Below are positions 36,712 to 47,100 of a DNA stretch of 64,000 nt, piece after piece. This DNA comes from Vibrio neptunius (GTDB lineage Bacteria > Pseudomonadota > Gammaproteobacteria > Enterobacterales > Vibrionaceae): NCBI GenBank assembly GCA_019339365.1, contig CP079860.1:372001-436000 (forward strand). The letters are read 5' to 3'. Position 1 is the first letter of the stretch. The number at the start of each line of letters is the position of its first letter. Made by a program: the position numbers and the translations under genes. Under the pieces are notes generated by a model. The model was given only the letters and a program-made list of their open reading frames with translations. It was not told where the DNA came from and ran no database searches.

Positions 36712-37728
36712 TTAAACTCGAACCAGTTGTTTACCGAAGTGCTTCCCTTCCAATAGATCGACAAAGGCCTGCGGTGCATTTTCCAATCCTTCGGTCACCG
36801 TTTCACGAAATTTGAGCTGACCACTTTCCGCTGCTGCGGTCAGCCAACTGATCGAACTTGCATAATCGTTGACCCACTCAGTCACCAGAAAGAATCGATT
36901 TTCCGGCGCACTTGGCAGTGAAGAGTAAAAGCGCGATAACGTCGAGGCATCCACGTCTTTACCCTTGTTGTATAACGCTGCACTGCCACAAATTGGTACT
37001 CTGGCACCTTCATTAAGGTGACGCGCCACTAAGGAAGAAATACGTCCGCCAACATTTTCAAAGTAGATATCCACACCGTCCGGACAGGCGGCTTCAATCT
37101 CCTCACCCAAATTGTCAGACTTGTAATTGACACAGGCATCGAAACCCAGTTCATCGACGACATAACGACACTTTTCCTCACTGCCCGCGATACCGACCAC
37201 CCGGCAACCCGCCATTTTGCCAAGTTGACCAGCAACCGAACCCACAGCGCCTGACGCGGCTGACACCACCATGGTTTCACCTGCTTTAGGTTTGGCAATT
37301 TTGTTCAATCCAAAGTACGCCGCTCGACCGGGAGTTCCAGCCACGCTGAGAAAGATCGTTGGCGGCAGTTCTGTATCTGGCAGTTGATAAGTCATGAAAT
37401 CCGCATCGTTACCGACACAATATTTTTGCCAACCTGAAAAAGTGAACACCCTATCGCCGACCTGATATTTAGGGCTGTTACTCTCGACGACCTTGCCAAT
37501 GGTTTCTCCCTGAATCACTTCACCCAGTTTGATCGGCTCTACATACGCCGTGTTTTCGTTGAGGCGAGGTCGCGTATATGGGTCCATCGAAAGCCAAGTG
37601 TTTTCAATTAAAAACTCACCTGGCTTTAACTCGCCTATTGGCAGGTTGGCGATACGGAAATTGCCCGTTGTCGCGGCACCTTGTGGGTGACTATCAAGCA
37701 CAATTGATGGGTTAACTAGTTGATTCAT
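36712..37728 (-). CDS. Medium-chain NADP-dependent oxidoreductase (leukotriene B4 dehydrogenase/CurA type)
   Basis: With ATG 37728 (GAGGTG upstream) the protein has 338 residues. It starts like the LTD/CurA branch (PGEFLIENTWLSMDPYTRPR), has the cofactor site VSAASGAVGSVAGQLGKMAG and FENVGGRISSLVARHLN. This branch reduces carbon-carbon double bonds of alpha,beta-unsaturated carbonyls with NADPH and is zinc-free. It is inside the cluster operon. Because the PKS has KR and DH but no ER domain, this protein is a candidate trans-acting enoyl reductase; a detoxifying role is the alternative. Confidence 0.82.
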   Translation of the reverse strand: MNQLVNPSIVLDSHPQGAATTGNFRIANLPIGELKPGEFLIENTWLSMDPYTRPRLNENTAYVEPIKLGEVIQGETIGKVVESNSPKYQVGDRVFTFSGWQKYCVGNDADFMTYQLPDTELPPTIFLSVAGTPGRAAYFGLNKIAKPKAGETMVVSAASGAVGSVAGQLGKMAGCRVVGIAGSEEKCRYVVDELGFDACVNYKSDNLGEEIEAACPDGVDIYFENVGGRISSLVARHLNEGARVPICGSAALYNKGKDVDASTLSRFYSSLPSAPENRFFLVTEWVNDYASSISWLTAAAESGQLKFRETVTEGLENAPQAFVDLLEGKHFGKQLVRV

Positions 37729-37797
37729 AAAACACCTCATTGAGTTTATCGTGTTGTAATTTGATACCAAGTAACTTGACGGCAAGTAGCTGGAAAT

Positions 37798-38415
37798 TTA
37801 TTCGCTTGCTTCCGATGACCAACGAAAGCTGGGCCAGTAAAAACTGAAAGCAATCATCGCCAACGTCAGTGGCCAAGCGCCAATGAAAACAAAGTAGTCA
37901 GCGTAATCTGGCATATCACTGGAGAACTTAATCACGAGCAGCGCTTTCACTGCGTAAGCGAGAATCCAAACCAGAGAAATCTCCTGCCAAACTTGGGCGT
38001 ATTTTGGCGAGCCATAGACAGGCAACTGCATCAAACGAGGGAGCGCATTTTCCGCTTGAGTCCGAACCACTGGACGGCCGATCATGGAGTAGAAACCAAA
38101 CACGACAATGACGGACAGTGATCCGCCTACCGAAAGAAAGACGCTTTCTTGGTCAATTCCAAACAGGGTGTAACCATGCAGGTAAAGGTAGTGAATGCTG
38201 CCAGAAACCAAAATCAAAGCGATAATGGACAGAGAACCACTCCGTTTGCTGAATAACTCCAGCAATGCGGAGTAACACGCTGTGACAATCAACGCCGCTC
38301 CGGCTCCTACCCCCCAGAAAACAAGGTTGTAGATCAGAATAGGTACTATGATGGTCATTCTTGCTTCCGAAGACAGCAGATAGCTCCAGACACTCATCGA
38401 TGTTTTGTCACTCAT
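37798..38415 (-). CDS. Integral membrane protein of unknown function (VC0807-like)
   Basis: The 205-residue protein has about six hydrophobic segments and few charged residues between them (VPILIYNLVFWGVGAGAALI, FYSMIGRPVV). The pattern recalls VC0807-type membrane proteins of unknown function. ATG overlaps the stop of the EmrB-like gene (ATGA), so translation is coupled to the exporter. Export accessory or self-protection are possible roles; neither is shown. Confidence 0.6.
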   Translation of the reverse strand: MSDKTSMSVWSYLLSSEARMTIIVPILIYNLVFWGVGAGAALIVTACYSALLELFSKRSGSLSIIALILVSGSIHYLYLHGYTLFGIDQESVFLSVGGSLSVIVVFGFYSMIGRPVVRTQAENALPRLMQLPVYGSPKYAQVWQEISLVWILAYAVKALLVIKFSSDMPDYADYFVFIGAWPLTLAMIAFSFYWPSFRWSSEASE

Positions 38416-40001
38416 GCTGATTCCTCTTTTTTTAGTCGAAGTTGGAAATCACGGTTTGAGCACAACACCATGATGGCGGTGGCGAGCATCATGAAACCCA
38501 TGATCATAAATAAGTCATTAAAAGCCATGATTTGCGATTGAATTGCCATCCTTTCGCCGAGAATGCTCACCGCAGTTTGTTGAACATTGGTGCTATCAGA
38601 CGACAACCCCTGATTGACCAGCAGATTCTTTACTTCACCCAGATAGTGATAAAATGGCTGACTACCTGTCAGCAAGGTGGATTTGATGGAATCGAGATGG
38701 AAATAGATCCGAGTAGTGAAATAGGTCGACAACACCGCGGTACCCATTGATCCACCCAGACTGCGAAATACGTTGATTAAAACGGCCGATGAGGCCGCAT
38801 CCTCTGCTTTAATATTTTGAGTCGCTAGCATGGAGAGTGGCACCATGATAAACGGCTGGCCTAACGCACGAACTAACATAGACGCGATCATCTGTGGGCC
38901 AGCAAAATCAGCATTCATATGGCAATCCATAAAGGCACTAATAGCCAAACCAACGAAACCGATGAAGATAAGATACTTAGGGTTATAGCGACGAATGAGA
39001 AATGGGATCATAGGTAAAATCACCAACTGCGGCAGCCCCATCCAGATAACCACATGACCAATCTCTGTCGCATTGTAATCGTGAATCATCGTCAGGTAAT
39101 ACGGCACTAGGAATAACGTGCCGTAGATAGCCGATCCCAACATAGCAAAGATGAGTAAGGAATAGGAGTACTGATATTCCTTAAACAGGCGAATATTAAT
39201 CAGAGGGTTACGGTGTACGATTTGGTCATAGACAAAAATCACAAAGCTGATGGCAGAGAGCACCGCCAGTACGCAAATCATGCGCGAGTCGAACCAGTTT
39301 TCATCACCGCCTTTTTCCAAAATGACTTCCAGCGTACCAAGAAACATCATCACCGACACAACGCCAACAAAGTCACCCTGACGAATGATTTGCCAGTTAA
39401 TGATGGGATGCTTCATTGAACGTTGAATCAGAGCCCACGCCACCACTGACGGTAAAACATTGACGTAAAAGATCGCATGCCATGAAAAATGTTCAGTGAG
39501 CCAGCCGCCGATCGCCGGTCCTATCGCTGGGGCGAACGTGGCGATAATACTAAATAACGACATCCCCATAGGGCGTTTTTCTAGCGGCAGGATTTCAATA
39601 ATCAAACGGAAAGACAAGGGGATCAATGCGCCACCACAAAAGCCCTGCAAAGCGCGGAAGACAATCATCGAGTCCAGGTTCCACGCCATCGAACAAAGCA
39701 AGGATGAGCCGAGGAAACCGCCGATACACCATAAAGCGTAACGGCCCGTTCCCAACGCTTTTGATAGCCAGCCACAAAGTGGGATCGCCACAATCTCAGC
39801 CGTAAAGTACGACGTCATCAGCCAAGAGGCGTCATCCAGGGACGCAGACAACGCCCCCTGAATGACTTTCATCGAGGAGTTAGTGATCTGGATGTCCAGA
39901 ATGGCCATAAAGCCACCGATGAGGCCGCCGATGATGGCCCACCACTCCTTCCTTGAAACGACGACTTCGCTTTCCGGTTTTGAAAGTGCGATCGTACTCA
40001 A
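38412..40001 (-). CDS. DHA2-family MFS multidrug exporter, EmrB-like
   Basis: The 529-residue protein has about 14 membrane segments, the DHA2 size. Early motif D1-like MAILDIQITNSSMKVIQGAL, motif A in LCGWLSKALGTGRYAL and motif C in PAIGPAIGGWLTE are visible. It starts with TTG overlapping the TGA of the NRPS gene (TTGA), with AGGAGGA upstream. Partner of the EmrA-like protein; together they probably export the NRPS-PKS product by proton antiport. Confidence 0.87.
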   Translation of the reverse strand: MSTIALSKPESEVVVSRKEWWAIIGGLIGGFMAILDIQITNSSMKVIQGALSASLDDASWLMTSYFTAEIVAIPLCGWLSKALGTGRYALWCIGGFLGSSLLCSMAWNLDSMIVFRALQGFCGGALIPLSFRLIIEILPLEKRPMGMSLFSIIATFAPAIGPAIGGWLTEHFSWHAIFYVNVLPSVVAWALIQRSMKHPIINWQIIRQGDFVGVVSVMMFLGTLEVILEKGGDENWFDSRMICVLAVLSAISFVIFVYDQIVHRNPLINIRLFKEYQYSYSLLIFAMLGSAIYGTLFLVPYYLTMIHDYNATEIGHVVIWMGLPQLVILPMIPFLIRRYNPKYLIFIGFVGLAISAFMDCHMNADFAGPQMIASMLVRALGQPFIMVPLSMLATQNIKAEDAASSAVLINVFRSLGGSMGTAVLSTYFTTRIYFHLDSIKSTLLTGSQPFYHYLGEVKNLLVNQGLSSDSTNVQQTAVSILGERMAIQSQIMAFNDLFMIMGFMMLATAIMVLCSNRDFQLRLKKEESA

Positions 40002-42403
40002 AGCAATTCCTCCTGTAGACGACTCGCCAAGTCACCAATGTGAGGCGCGTTCATCATGGAGATGTGATCGCCCTTAGTGATCAATACGGTCAGCGGCTGC
40101 TCGCTGTATGCCTGCCAACCCAGCCCAGATTCTTTCAGTCGCGTGCGGCCAGTTAAGATCTCTTCGGCTTCCGCCACGACAATAGGACCAGAATATCGCT
40201 GTCCCTGATATTCATCAGTGGCCTTCATATGAGCCTGAAGAATGGCGAGAAAATGCTGGAAATCCTCAGCGCTGATATTATCCGGCACCAAATTCGCTTT
40301 ACGAAAACCGGTCAGGAATACCTGTGTTCTTTCCGCTTGTGACATCTTCGCCAATTGCTCGCCCGAGGTACCAAAAGACGTTCCAGTTAGCCGCTCTACC
40401 TTGTAAGCGAAGTAGGCAAGGCGATCATGCTCAGCCATAGTGGCGCTGTTATCGACGTTTACTTGAGGGGCTGGTTGGTCAAAAATCAGAACCTTCGGCT
40501 GGTTTCCGGTCAAGGCCTGAACCTGACACGCCATCTCAAAAGCAAGGGTTCCTCCGAGTGACCAACCACCGATGATCAACTCTCGACGCTCTGCTAGTTC
40601 GCCGAGCTGCTTCACGTAGTACTCAGCTAGCGTCGACACTTGGCGGTTGTACTCAGCTAGCCCCTGAAAATCAGCTACCTGAACACCGTATACCGGATGT
40701 TCTTTGCTCAGCCCCTTCACTAACTCGTCGTAACAAAGCACATTGCCGCCAGCAGGGTGAATAAGCAGTAACGTCGGCTTCTGCTGAGGATTTCCCTGAT
40801 TGAGCATCACAATCGAAGAGCCATATTCAAAGCTATCGGATACCTGTTCGATCAGTTTGCTAAGTCGTGCAACACTGCTGTTTTCCAGTATCTGGCCTAG
40901 GGTCAAGGTGGTGGAGAAGGCCTTGTTCACTTCAATCAGCAGTTTCAATGCACTGATGGAATTTCCCCCAAGATTGAAGAATTCGTCATCAATACCGACC
41001 TGCTGAGTGCTCAAGGCTTGCTGAAACAGGATCAGCAAACGAGCTTGCGTTTGATTGTTCGGATGGGAAGAAGCCGATGTCTGTGTATTCCGCTTAGCCT
41101 CAGGCAACCCCTGATAATTGATTTTTCCGCTTGCGGTGATTGGCATAGCGTCGAGCCACATCCACATTTCTGGTTGCATATAAGCGGGTAATAGCTGTTT
41201 CAGTTTCGTCTTAATCCCTTCCTGATCGCCAGTTTCACCAACAACGACATAAGCGACCAAACGGCTAGAGTCCGCAGTTTGCTGCTGAACAACCGCTGCG
41301 CGTTCAACACTAGTAATCTGGCCCAGCGCCTGTTCAATCTCGGCCAGCTCAACTCGATAGCCACGTACTTTGACCTGACGATCCAAGCGACCAAGATATT
41401 CAAGGTTGCCATCCGCTAACAGGCGGCCTTTGTCACCAGTACGGTACAGACGCTCACCCGGTAAGTACGGGTGGGGAACAAAGTGACGCTGTGTTTGCTC
41501 ATCGAGGCCAAGGTACCCTGAAGCCAACTGCGCTCCACCAATACAAATTTCACCGGGTACGCCTGCAGGAAGCAGTTGTTGGTGAGCATCGAGAACCAGT
41601 ACATGACTTCCATCGAGGGCCTGACCAATAGGCGCAACCTGAGAACCCAAATCCGCGATGTTGCCGGGAATCGTCAGTGTCGTCACCCCCACCGTGCACT
41701 CGGTTGGCCCATAGTGATTGACTATCTGGCAGCTTGGTTTGAGCACTTTGACTTTCTCAATCAGAGAAACGGGTAAACGCTCACCGCCAAGCACCAATTT
41801 GCGCTCCGGAAGCAGATGCTGCGCGTTCGGGGTGTTCAACAACGCAGACAAATGTGTCGGCGTGATCTTCATACAATCAAGAGGTCTATCTTTTAGATAA
41901 TTGGCGAGTTGTTCTGGGCTTTCCAGTAGGCCATTGGTCACTATCTCCAACTCGCCTTGCCCGACCAAAGCTGGGAATAACATGGTATGCGCCAGATCCG
42001 TGGAGAAGGACGACATTAAGCCATAGCGTGCTTTGTGAGTTTGTTCGAGTACTGGAGCAATCGCTCGGCAATAGTGGCTAAGTTGGGAATGGTGAACACA
42101 CACACCTTTTGGTGCCCCTGTACTGCCAGAGGTATAAATGATGTACGCTGGTCCATCGCCAAAATCATCTGGCGGATTAGTGCGTGTTGGTGAGGTGTTA
42201 CTCGTTTCTGTGTTCAGAATGTCGACCCAATTTAGTGAAGATTGTGTAGCCATTGCTTTTAAAGCAATGGGTACTTCACCTACGAGTAAAACACGCTTAA
42301 CTTTAGCATCGTTTAAGATGAAGCCGATTTTAGATTCCGGCAGATTGATGTCGATAGGAAGGTAGCAACCACCCGCTTTCAGGGTGGCTAATATCGCGAC
42401 CAC
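39998..42403 (-). CDS. Non-ribosomal peptide synthetase, terminal module part: A (from motif A2) - T - TE
   Basis: The 801-residue frame starts inside an adenylation domain (AILATLKAGGCYLPID is motif A2), so it is the continuation of the gene at 42411-44084, cut by one extra base. A domain to about 430: YTSGSTGAPKG, HYGPTE, YRTGDK and the Lys in ASGKI. The pocket reads D-L-T-K-V-G-H-V-G-K, very near the Asp code DLTKVGHIGK. T domain Ser482 in LGGNS. Thioesterase from about 540, with Ser615 in GGWSLGG and a late His in KGDHIS. It should add the last residue and release the product. Confidence 0.85.
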   Translation of the reverse strand: MVAILATLKAGGCYLPIDINLPESKIGFILNDAKVKRVLLVGEVPIALKAMATQSSLNWVDILNTETSNTSPTRTNPPDDFGDGPAYIIYTSGSTGAPKGVCVHHSQLSHYCRAIAPVLEQTHKARYGLMSSFSTDLAHTMLFPALVGQGELEIVTNGLLESPEQLANYLKDRPLDCMKITPTHLSALLNTPNAQHLLPERKLVLGGERLPVSLIEKVKVLKPSCQIVNHYGPTECTVGVTTLTIPGNIADLGSQVAPIGQALDGSHVLVLDAHQQLLPAGVPGEICIGGAQLASGYLGLDEQTQRHFVPHPYLPGERLYRTGDKGRLLADGNLEYLGRLDRQVKVRGYRVELAEIEQALGQITSVERAAVVQQQTADSSRLVAYVVVGETGDQEGIKTKLKQLLPAYMQPEMWMWLDAMPITASGKINYQGLPEAKRNTQTSASSHPNNQTQARLLILFQQALSTQQVGIDDEFFNLGGNSISALKLLIEVNKAFSTTLTLGQILENSSVARLSKLIEQVSDSFEYGSSIVMLNQGNPQQKPTLLLIHPAGGNVLCYDELVKGLSKEHPVYGVQVADFQGLAEYNRQVSTLAEYYVKQLGELAERRELIIGGWSLGGTLAFEMACQVQALTGNQPKVLIFDQPAPQVNVDNSATMAEHDRLAYFAYKVERLTGTSFGTSGEQLAKMSQAERTQVFLTGFRKANLVPDNISAEDFQHFLAILQAHMKATDEYQGQRYSGPIVVAEAEEILTGRTRLKESGLGWQAYSEQPLTVLITKGDHISMMNAPHIGDLASRLQEELL

Positions 42404-42410
42404 ACTATGC

Positions 42411-44084
42411 TCACTTTTTTTCCATCAGTATCGCGACGGGCTCACCGTGACTCATACCTTGCGAGGCCAGTTGTGCTGCCAACTGATTGGCGCGCTCATT
42501 AAGAACGGCGTAGCTCAGTGTACGCCCTTCACAACGCACGGCCACGTCTTCAGGGCAAGCTAGCGCCTGTTGCTCAAATTGCTGATGAACCGGCAACGCT
42601 TGACTTGCCTCTGTCGGTAAACACGTTTTCAGCAGAGACTGGCGCTCATCTTCCGTCACCAATGACAAGGCTTGAATCGACTGCTGTGGGTGCTCAATCA
42701 ATGCCATCAATATGGTGTGTAAGTCACGCAGCATTCGCTGCACGGTGGCACGTTCAAACAGCGCTGTACTGTAGTTGAATGTGCACAACAAACCGTCGCC
42801 GTCTTCCTCAATCCATAGGTTGAGATCCAACTTAGACACACCGTAGTCTACTTTGAGTGGCGAATAGCTAAACAAGGTATTGGTTCGCGAGTGCGGATAA
42901 ACCTGATAGGTCAGCACCGCCTGATAAAGCGGGTTAACACGTGCATCTCGCGAATAGTCGACCACATCCAGAATACGATTAAACGGTACGCTCTGATAGG
43001 CAATCGCCTCTTCACTTTCGGCTTTCGCTGCTTCTATCACAGTCGAAAGAGGCAAATCATCATTGAGCGTGAAACGCAGTGGCAGCGTGTTCATGAACAA
43101 TCCCATCATTTCCTGCGTCTGGGCGTCACCGCGATTGGCGAAAGGCACACCAATCACAATGTCATTCTGATTACTGTATTTATGCAGGAGTAACTGGTAG
43201 GCCGCCAGCATCAGATGAAAGGTAGTCGCCCCCTGTTTTGCTGCGCAAGACTGAAGCTGATGACAGAAGTCAGCATCAAGTGGATGGCTGACATAACTTC
43301 CCTCAAAACTGAGGGTATCCGGGCGAGGGTGATCGGTTGCCAATTCCATCACACCTTGAACACCACTGAGCTTATCGCGCCAGTAGTTGAGACCCTGTTC
43401 GTACTTACCTTCTTCAAGCCAGCGGCTTTCTTTTAAGGCGTAATCAGTAAACTGCGCTGCATGATCTACCGTCTGGCCAAAGTAAGTGCCCATGAATTCT
43501 TTGAAGCACAAGCTGACGGTCCAACCATCTGAAATAATATGATGGAAGGTCAGCATAATGATGTATTCACCCGGCTGAGTTTTTGCCATTCGCCAGCGAA
43601 ACAGTGGTCCTTTAGTCAGGTCAAAATTCTTTCTGCCTTCTTCACGAGCGACTCGCATGACCCACTGATTTTTATCCGCTTCAGGCATGGCAGTAATGTC
43701 ATCAAAACCAAAATCGAAACTGGGTTGGTTGTCGATACACTGGTAAGGCTCGCCATCGACCACTCGGATCGTGGTGCGGAATATGTCGTGATTATTGACC
43801 ATTTTCGTCAGAGCGCGTTCGACTCTGTCTGGTTCGAACTCGTGATCAATGTGACAGGTGATCGCCAACGGGTTGTTATAGGCTTTATTGTCTTCGAGGA
43901 ATTGATCCAGTGTCCAAATGCTCTTTTGCGCATTGGTGAGAGGGAATATTTTGCGTTTTGGTTCCATTGTTGAACAACGGTTCTCTTCCATGAGCTGCGC
44001 TTTTTTCTGTTTTTTCTCTCTGGCGAGCCTTTTCAGCTCTTCAAGTCCCATAGAGTTCAAAATCTGATTCGTTTTCGTTGTCAT
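42411..44084 (-). CDS. Non-ribosomal peptide synthetase, terminal module part: C - start of A
   Basis: The 557-residue frame begins with a charged helix (about 8-35, EELKRLAREKKQKKAQ) that looks like a docking segment. The condensation domain follows (about 45-475) with an intact HHIISDG at 181-187. The A domain begins at about 500 and is cut after EPVAILMEKK by TGA. With six A instead of seven at 42415-42421 the frame runs on as MEKSEHSVVAILATLKAG, giving one C-A-T-TE protein of about 1361 residues. The C domain should join the PKS-bound chain to the Asp-like residue. Confidence 0.85.
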   Translation of the reverse strand: MTTKTNQILNSMGLEELKRLAREKKQKKAQLMEENRCSTMEPKRKIFPLTNAQKSIWTLDQFLEDNKAYNNPLAITCHIDHEFEPDRVERALTKMVNNHDIFRTTIRVVDGEPYQCIDNQPSFDFGFDDITAMPEADKNQWVMRVAREEGRKNFDLTKGPLFRWRMAKTQPGEYIIMLTFHHIISDGWTVSLCFKEFMGTYFGQTVDHAAQFTDYALKESRWLEEGKYEQGLNYWRDKLSGVQGVMELATDHPRPDTLSFEGSYVSHPLDADFCHQLQSCAAKQGATTFHLMLAAYQLLLHKYSNQNDIVIGVPFANRGDAQTQEMMGLFMNTLPLRFTLNDDLPLSTVIEAAKAESEEAIAYQSVPFNRILDVVDYSRDARVNPLYQAVLTYQVYPHSRTNTLFSYSPLKVDYGVSKLDLNLWIEEDGDGLLCTFNYSTALFERATVQRMLRDLHTILMALIEHPQQSIQALSLVTEDERQSLLKTCLPTEASQALPVHQQFEQQALACPEDVAVRCEGRTLSYAVLNERANQLAAQLASQGMSHGEPVAILMEKK

Positions 44085-44174
44085 AGCCGTGCCCTTTACT
44101 GTTTGGAAGATTTGGCTGCCGTGCGGCAGCCTGAAAGTGATAAACTTCCCGGGCTAATGCCCGGGAAATGGGCG

Positions 44175-47100
44175 CTATTCACTCTGAAGAACAGATTCAA
44201 ACGCTTCGATGATCAGGCCGGACAGCCCTCTTACGGTTTGATCCTGATAGAAGAGATCCACTCGAATATCGACTTCAAACTTAGCTGATACTTTTGACAC
44301 AATTTGCACCGCCAGCAGCGAGTTACCGCCAAGCTCGACAAAATTGTCATCAACACCAATACCTGAAATACCTAGAATCGACTGCCAGACTGCAATGATC
44401 TCTTTTTCGATATCATTTTCAGGTGCCACATACTCGACTGAGAGTTCTGGACGGGCGTGTCCTTGGCTGACTTCCGCTTCCAGCTCTGCCAACTGCTCAT
44501 CTTCCTGTTCAGGAATCGCTTCGTAGATAAGCTGACCTAGATCACTGGTCACCACGACGAGTTGCTCAAACTCTAGGTGTGCAAGCTGTCGTTTCAGTGC
44601 GTCCAGACCTTCATAGAACAGAATATCCTTGTCAGAGACATCGACAGCAACCTGAGTTACAGCAGACGCTGGCGCAGAAGCGGTAACCTGATTCTCAGCT
44701 TTCATACGTACTAGCGTGTAGTTCTCCAAAACCATCAACGGCTTGCTATCAGCGGATAGGAAGACCACATCCAAGATGATGGTGCTGTCTTCCGCCTGGT
44801 ACGGCTGTTTGAGTTTGATGTGCGCGTAGCAATCTCCGTCAAGCGGCGCTAGATAGCTTATCTTGCCGTAGCTGATTGGCAGGTAGTTGTCTGTCGTGAT
44901 CAGGTTGATACAGCGAATGGAGACCGAGTCAATTAGTGCAGGGTGATACGGATACTGCTCAAAATCACTCTGGAACTGAGCATCGAGATCTTTATGAATC
45001 AGCCACTCACCCTCACCTTGCCATGCACACTTAGGGCCATTCCAACGCTCACTGAGCGATAGGAAGGTTTCACCCGTTACGGCATTGACGTAATCCTTGC
45101 CGGTTAAGTCATCAGGCAATTTGTTAATGCAGCGAGACTGAATCGCTTCAAGTGAATCTACAGCAGCAAGGCTCTCTTCACTCTCGATACCACGGCCAAG
45201 GTTGCCCAACGCATGTTCGTCCCACTCGATGTCACGGACGCCACGGCTACGAAGGCTGAAGCTGTAGCCCGCTCCTTCACTGCGCACATATAGACGCATT
45301 TCACGTGGCCATGCGTTGTGATAAATCGCCGGTTTGGTCAACAGCAAGTTCTTGACCTGAAGCGCTTCCTGAGGTTTGAAGTGATTCATCAGGGTATGCA
45401 GCATCGACAGTATGGTGGTACCAACCAAGGTCGGTTGATTCGACAAGCTATGCTCGTTGAGTACCCAGTCATTCTGCACATCCAGATTGACTCGATATTC
45501 TTCTTCCATACCTTTACGGCCGAGCAGCGTAAGCAGCCCTGTTGGTTCTAGAAGCGCTTCGTTGGCTTTGTTTTTCTCATCCAACTCACGAGCCCATTGA
45601 ACGGCCATGCCGACATCGCCCCATTTGCCCCAGTTAATTGCGATGGTGCGACCGTTGCGATTCTGATTACGGTAGCTGGCAAACACATCCATAAAGGCAT
45701 TGCCGGAACAGTAGTCAATTCGAGCTTCATCACCGACAATCGAGCTGATGGAAGAGAACAGCACCATGAAATCAGGCTGGCTGTCTCTGGTCAGGTCATC
45801 AAGAATCAGGCTACCGAGGATTTTCGGCTCCAGAACACTGGCACAATCTTCATCTGACTTGAGCGGAATGATGCCACCACCCGCAATACCAGCCGTGTGG
45901 AAAATGCCATCAAAGCGATCATAGCGTTCAAACACTTCCGACATAGCCACATAATCACAGACGTCCACATTGACTAGATCAATGGTGTTACCTTGCTCTT
46001 CAAGACGCAGGATGCCCGCCAGTTTTTCACTCATTGGGTCATCGACTGGGTGATTCTGAATCCAGTCATGCCATTGATCGCGTTCAGGCAGACGACTGCG
46101 ATAGGTCAGAACAAGCGTCGCATTACTCATTTCCGAGATATGACCAGCCACCAGCATACCAAGGCCGCCCAATCCACCAGTGATGAGATAAACGCCATCA
46201 TCTTTGAATTGCGCCGGTAAGCCTGGTTCTTGTTCTTTTAAGTTAACCGCCTGATAGTCTTCCTCCCAACGGCATCCACCTCGATACGCTACCAGTTGGC
46301 CGTCGGTGTTAATATTGCTCTCTGCAATAAGACAACGAGCTGCCTGCTCTACCGTCCAATGGCCCGAATCATTCGCTAAGTCCGTAGGCCAGTCGATATC
46401 GACCAAATGGCACTGAACATCTGGGTACTCGTGGTAGAACACACGAGCAGGTCCCACCAACAGTGCTTTCTCAGGCGCGTAAACGCGTTCCCCAGAGACA
46501 CTGAAGATATTATTGGTCACCAACAACAGATGAAGATTATCCAACAAGTTCTCATTCACCAGCGCCTGTTGCAGATACAACGGACTGTAGAAGGAGTCCA
46601 GCTGGTGTTCACGGCATAGTTCAAGGTCGACGTCACCTTGCTCAGGAGAGAGGTTCCACAGATCAACAATGCGGATTGGATTCATCTCTTGAGCTTTGAT
46701 GGCTTTAAGTACTCGGATGTAATCTTCACGAGAGGTTGGGTCAATAACAAAGCTCTTCGTGCTGTCGCCAGTGACGACATTTTCTTGATAACAGACGCCT
46801 TTGAATACAGTCACCACTTGTTGGCCTGATGCCAGAAGCTGAGAATGCAACTGATCAGCGATACCATACTCGTCAGCTAAAACTACCCAACAATCATTTT
46901 CAGCTTGAGTTTGTTTGCTCGGCATGAAGTCAGCAGGAATGGTTCGCTTCCACGCAGGCATATAGAACCAGTCACCGACATCGGTTTTCTTGCGTTTCAA
47001 ACCAGCTTCCACACTGCTACTTGATAGGCTTTCAGCATTACCTGTTTTCAGCTCAGGCAGTTTGAATTCATTTCGTTCGAACGGGTAGCCAGGCAGAGGC

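Noticed and set aside
42403..42421. Programmed -1 frameshifting at A AAA AAG in the NRPS
   Set aside because: The heptamer is in the right phase, but the -1 frame reaches TAG after eight more codons; the A domain continues only in the +1 frame. No stimulating hairpin is evident.
43539..43973. 144-codon open frame on the plus strand inside the NRPS
   Set aside because: It lies wholly opposite the condensation domain with its intact HHIISDG and has no family features.
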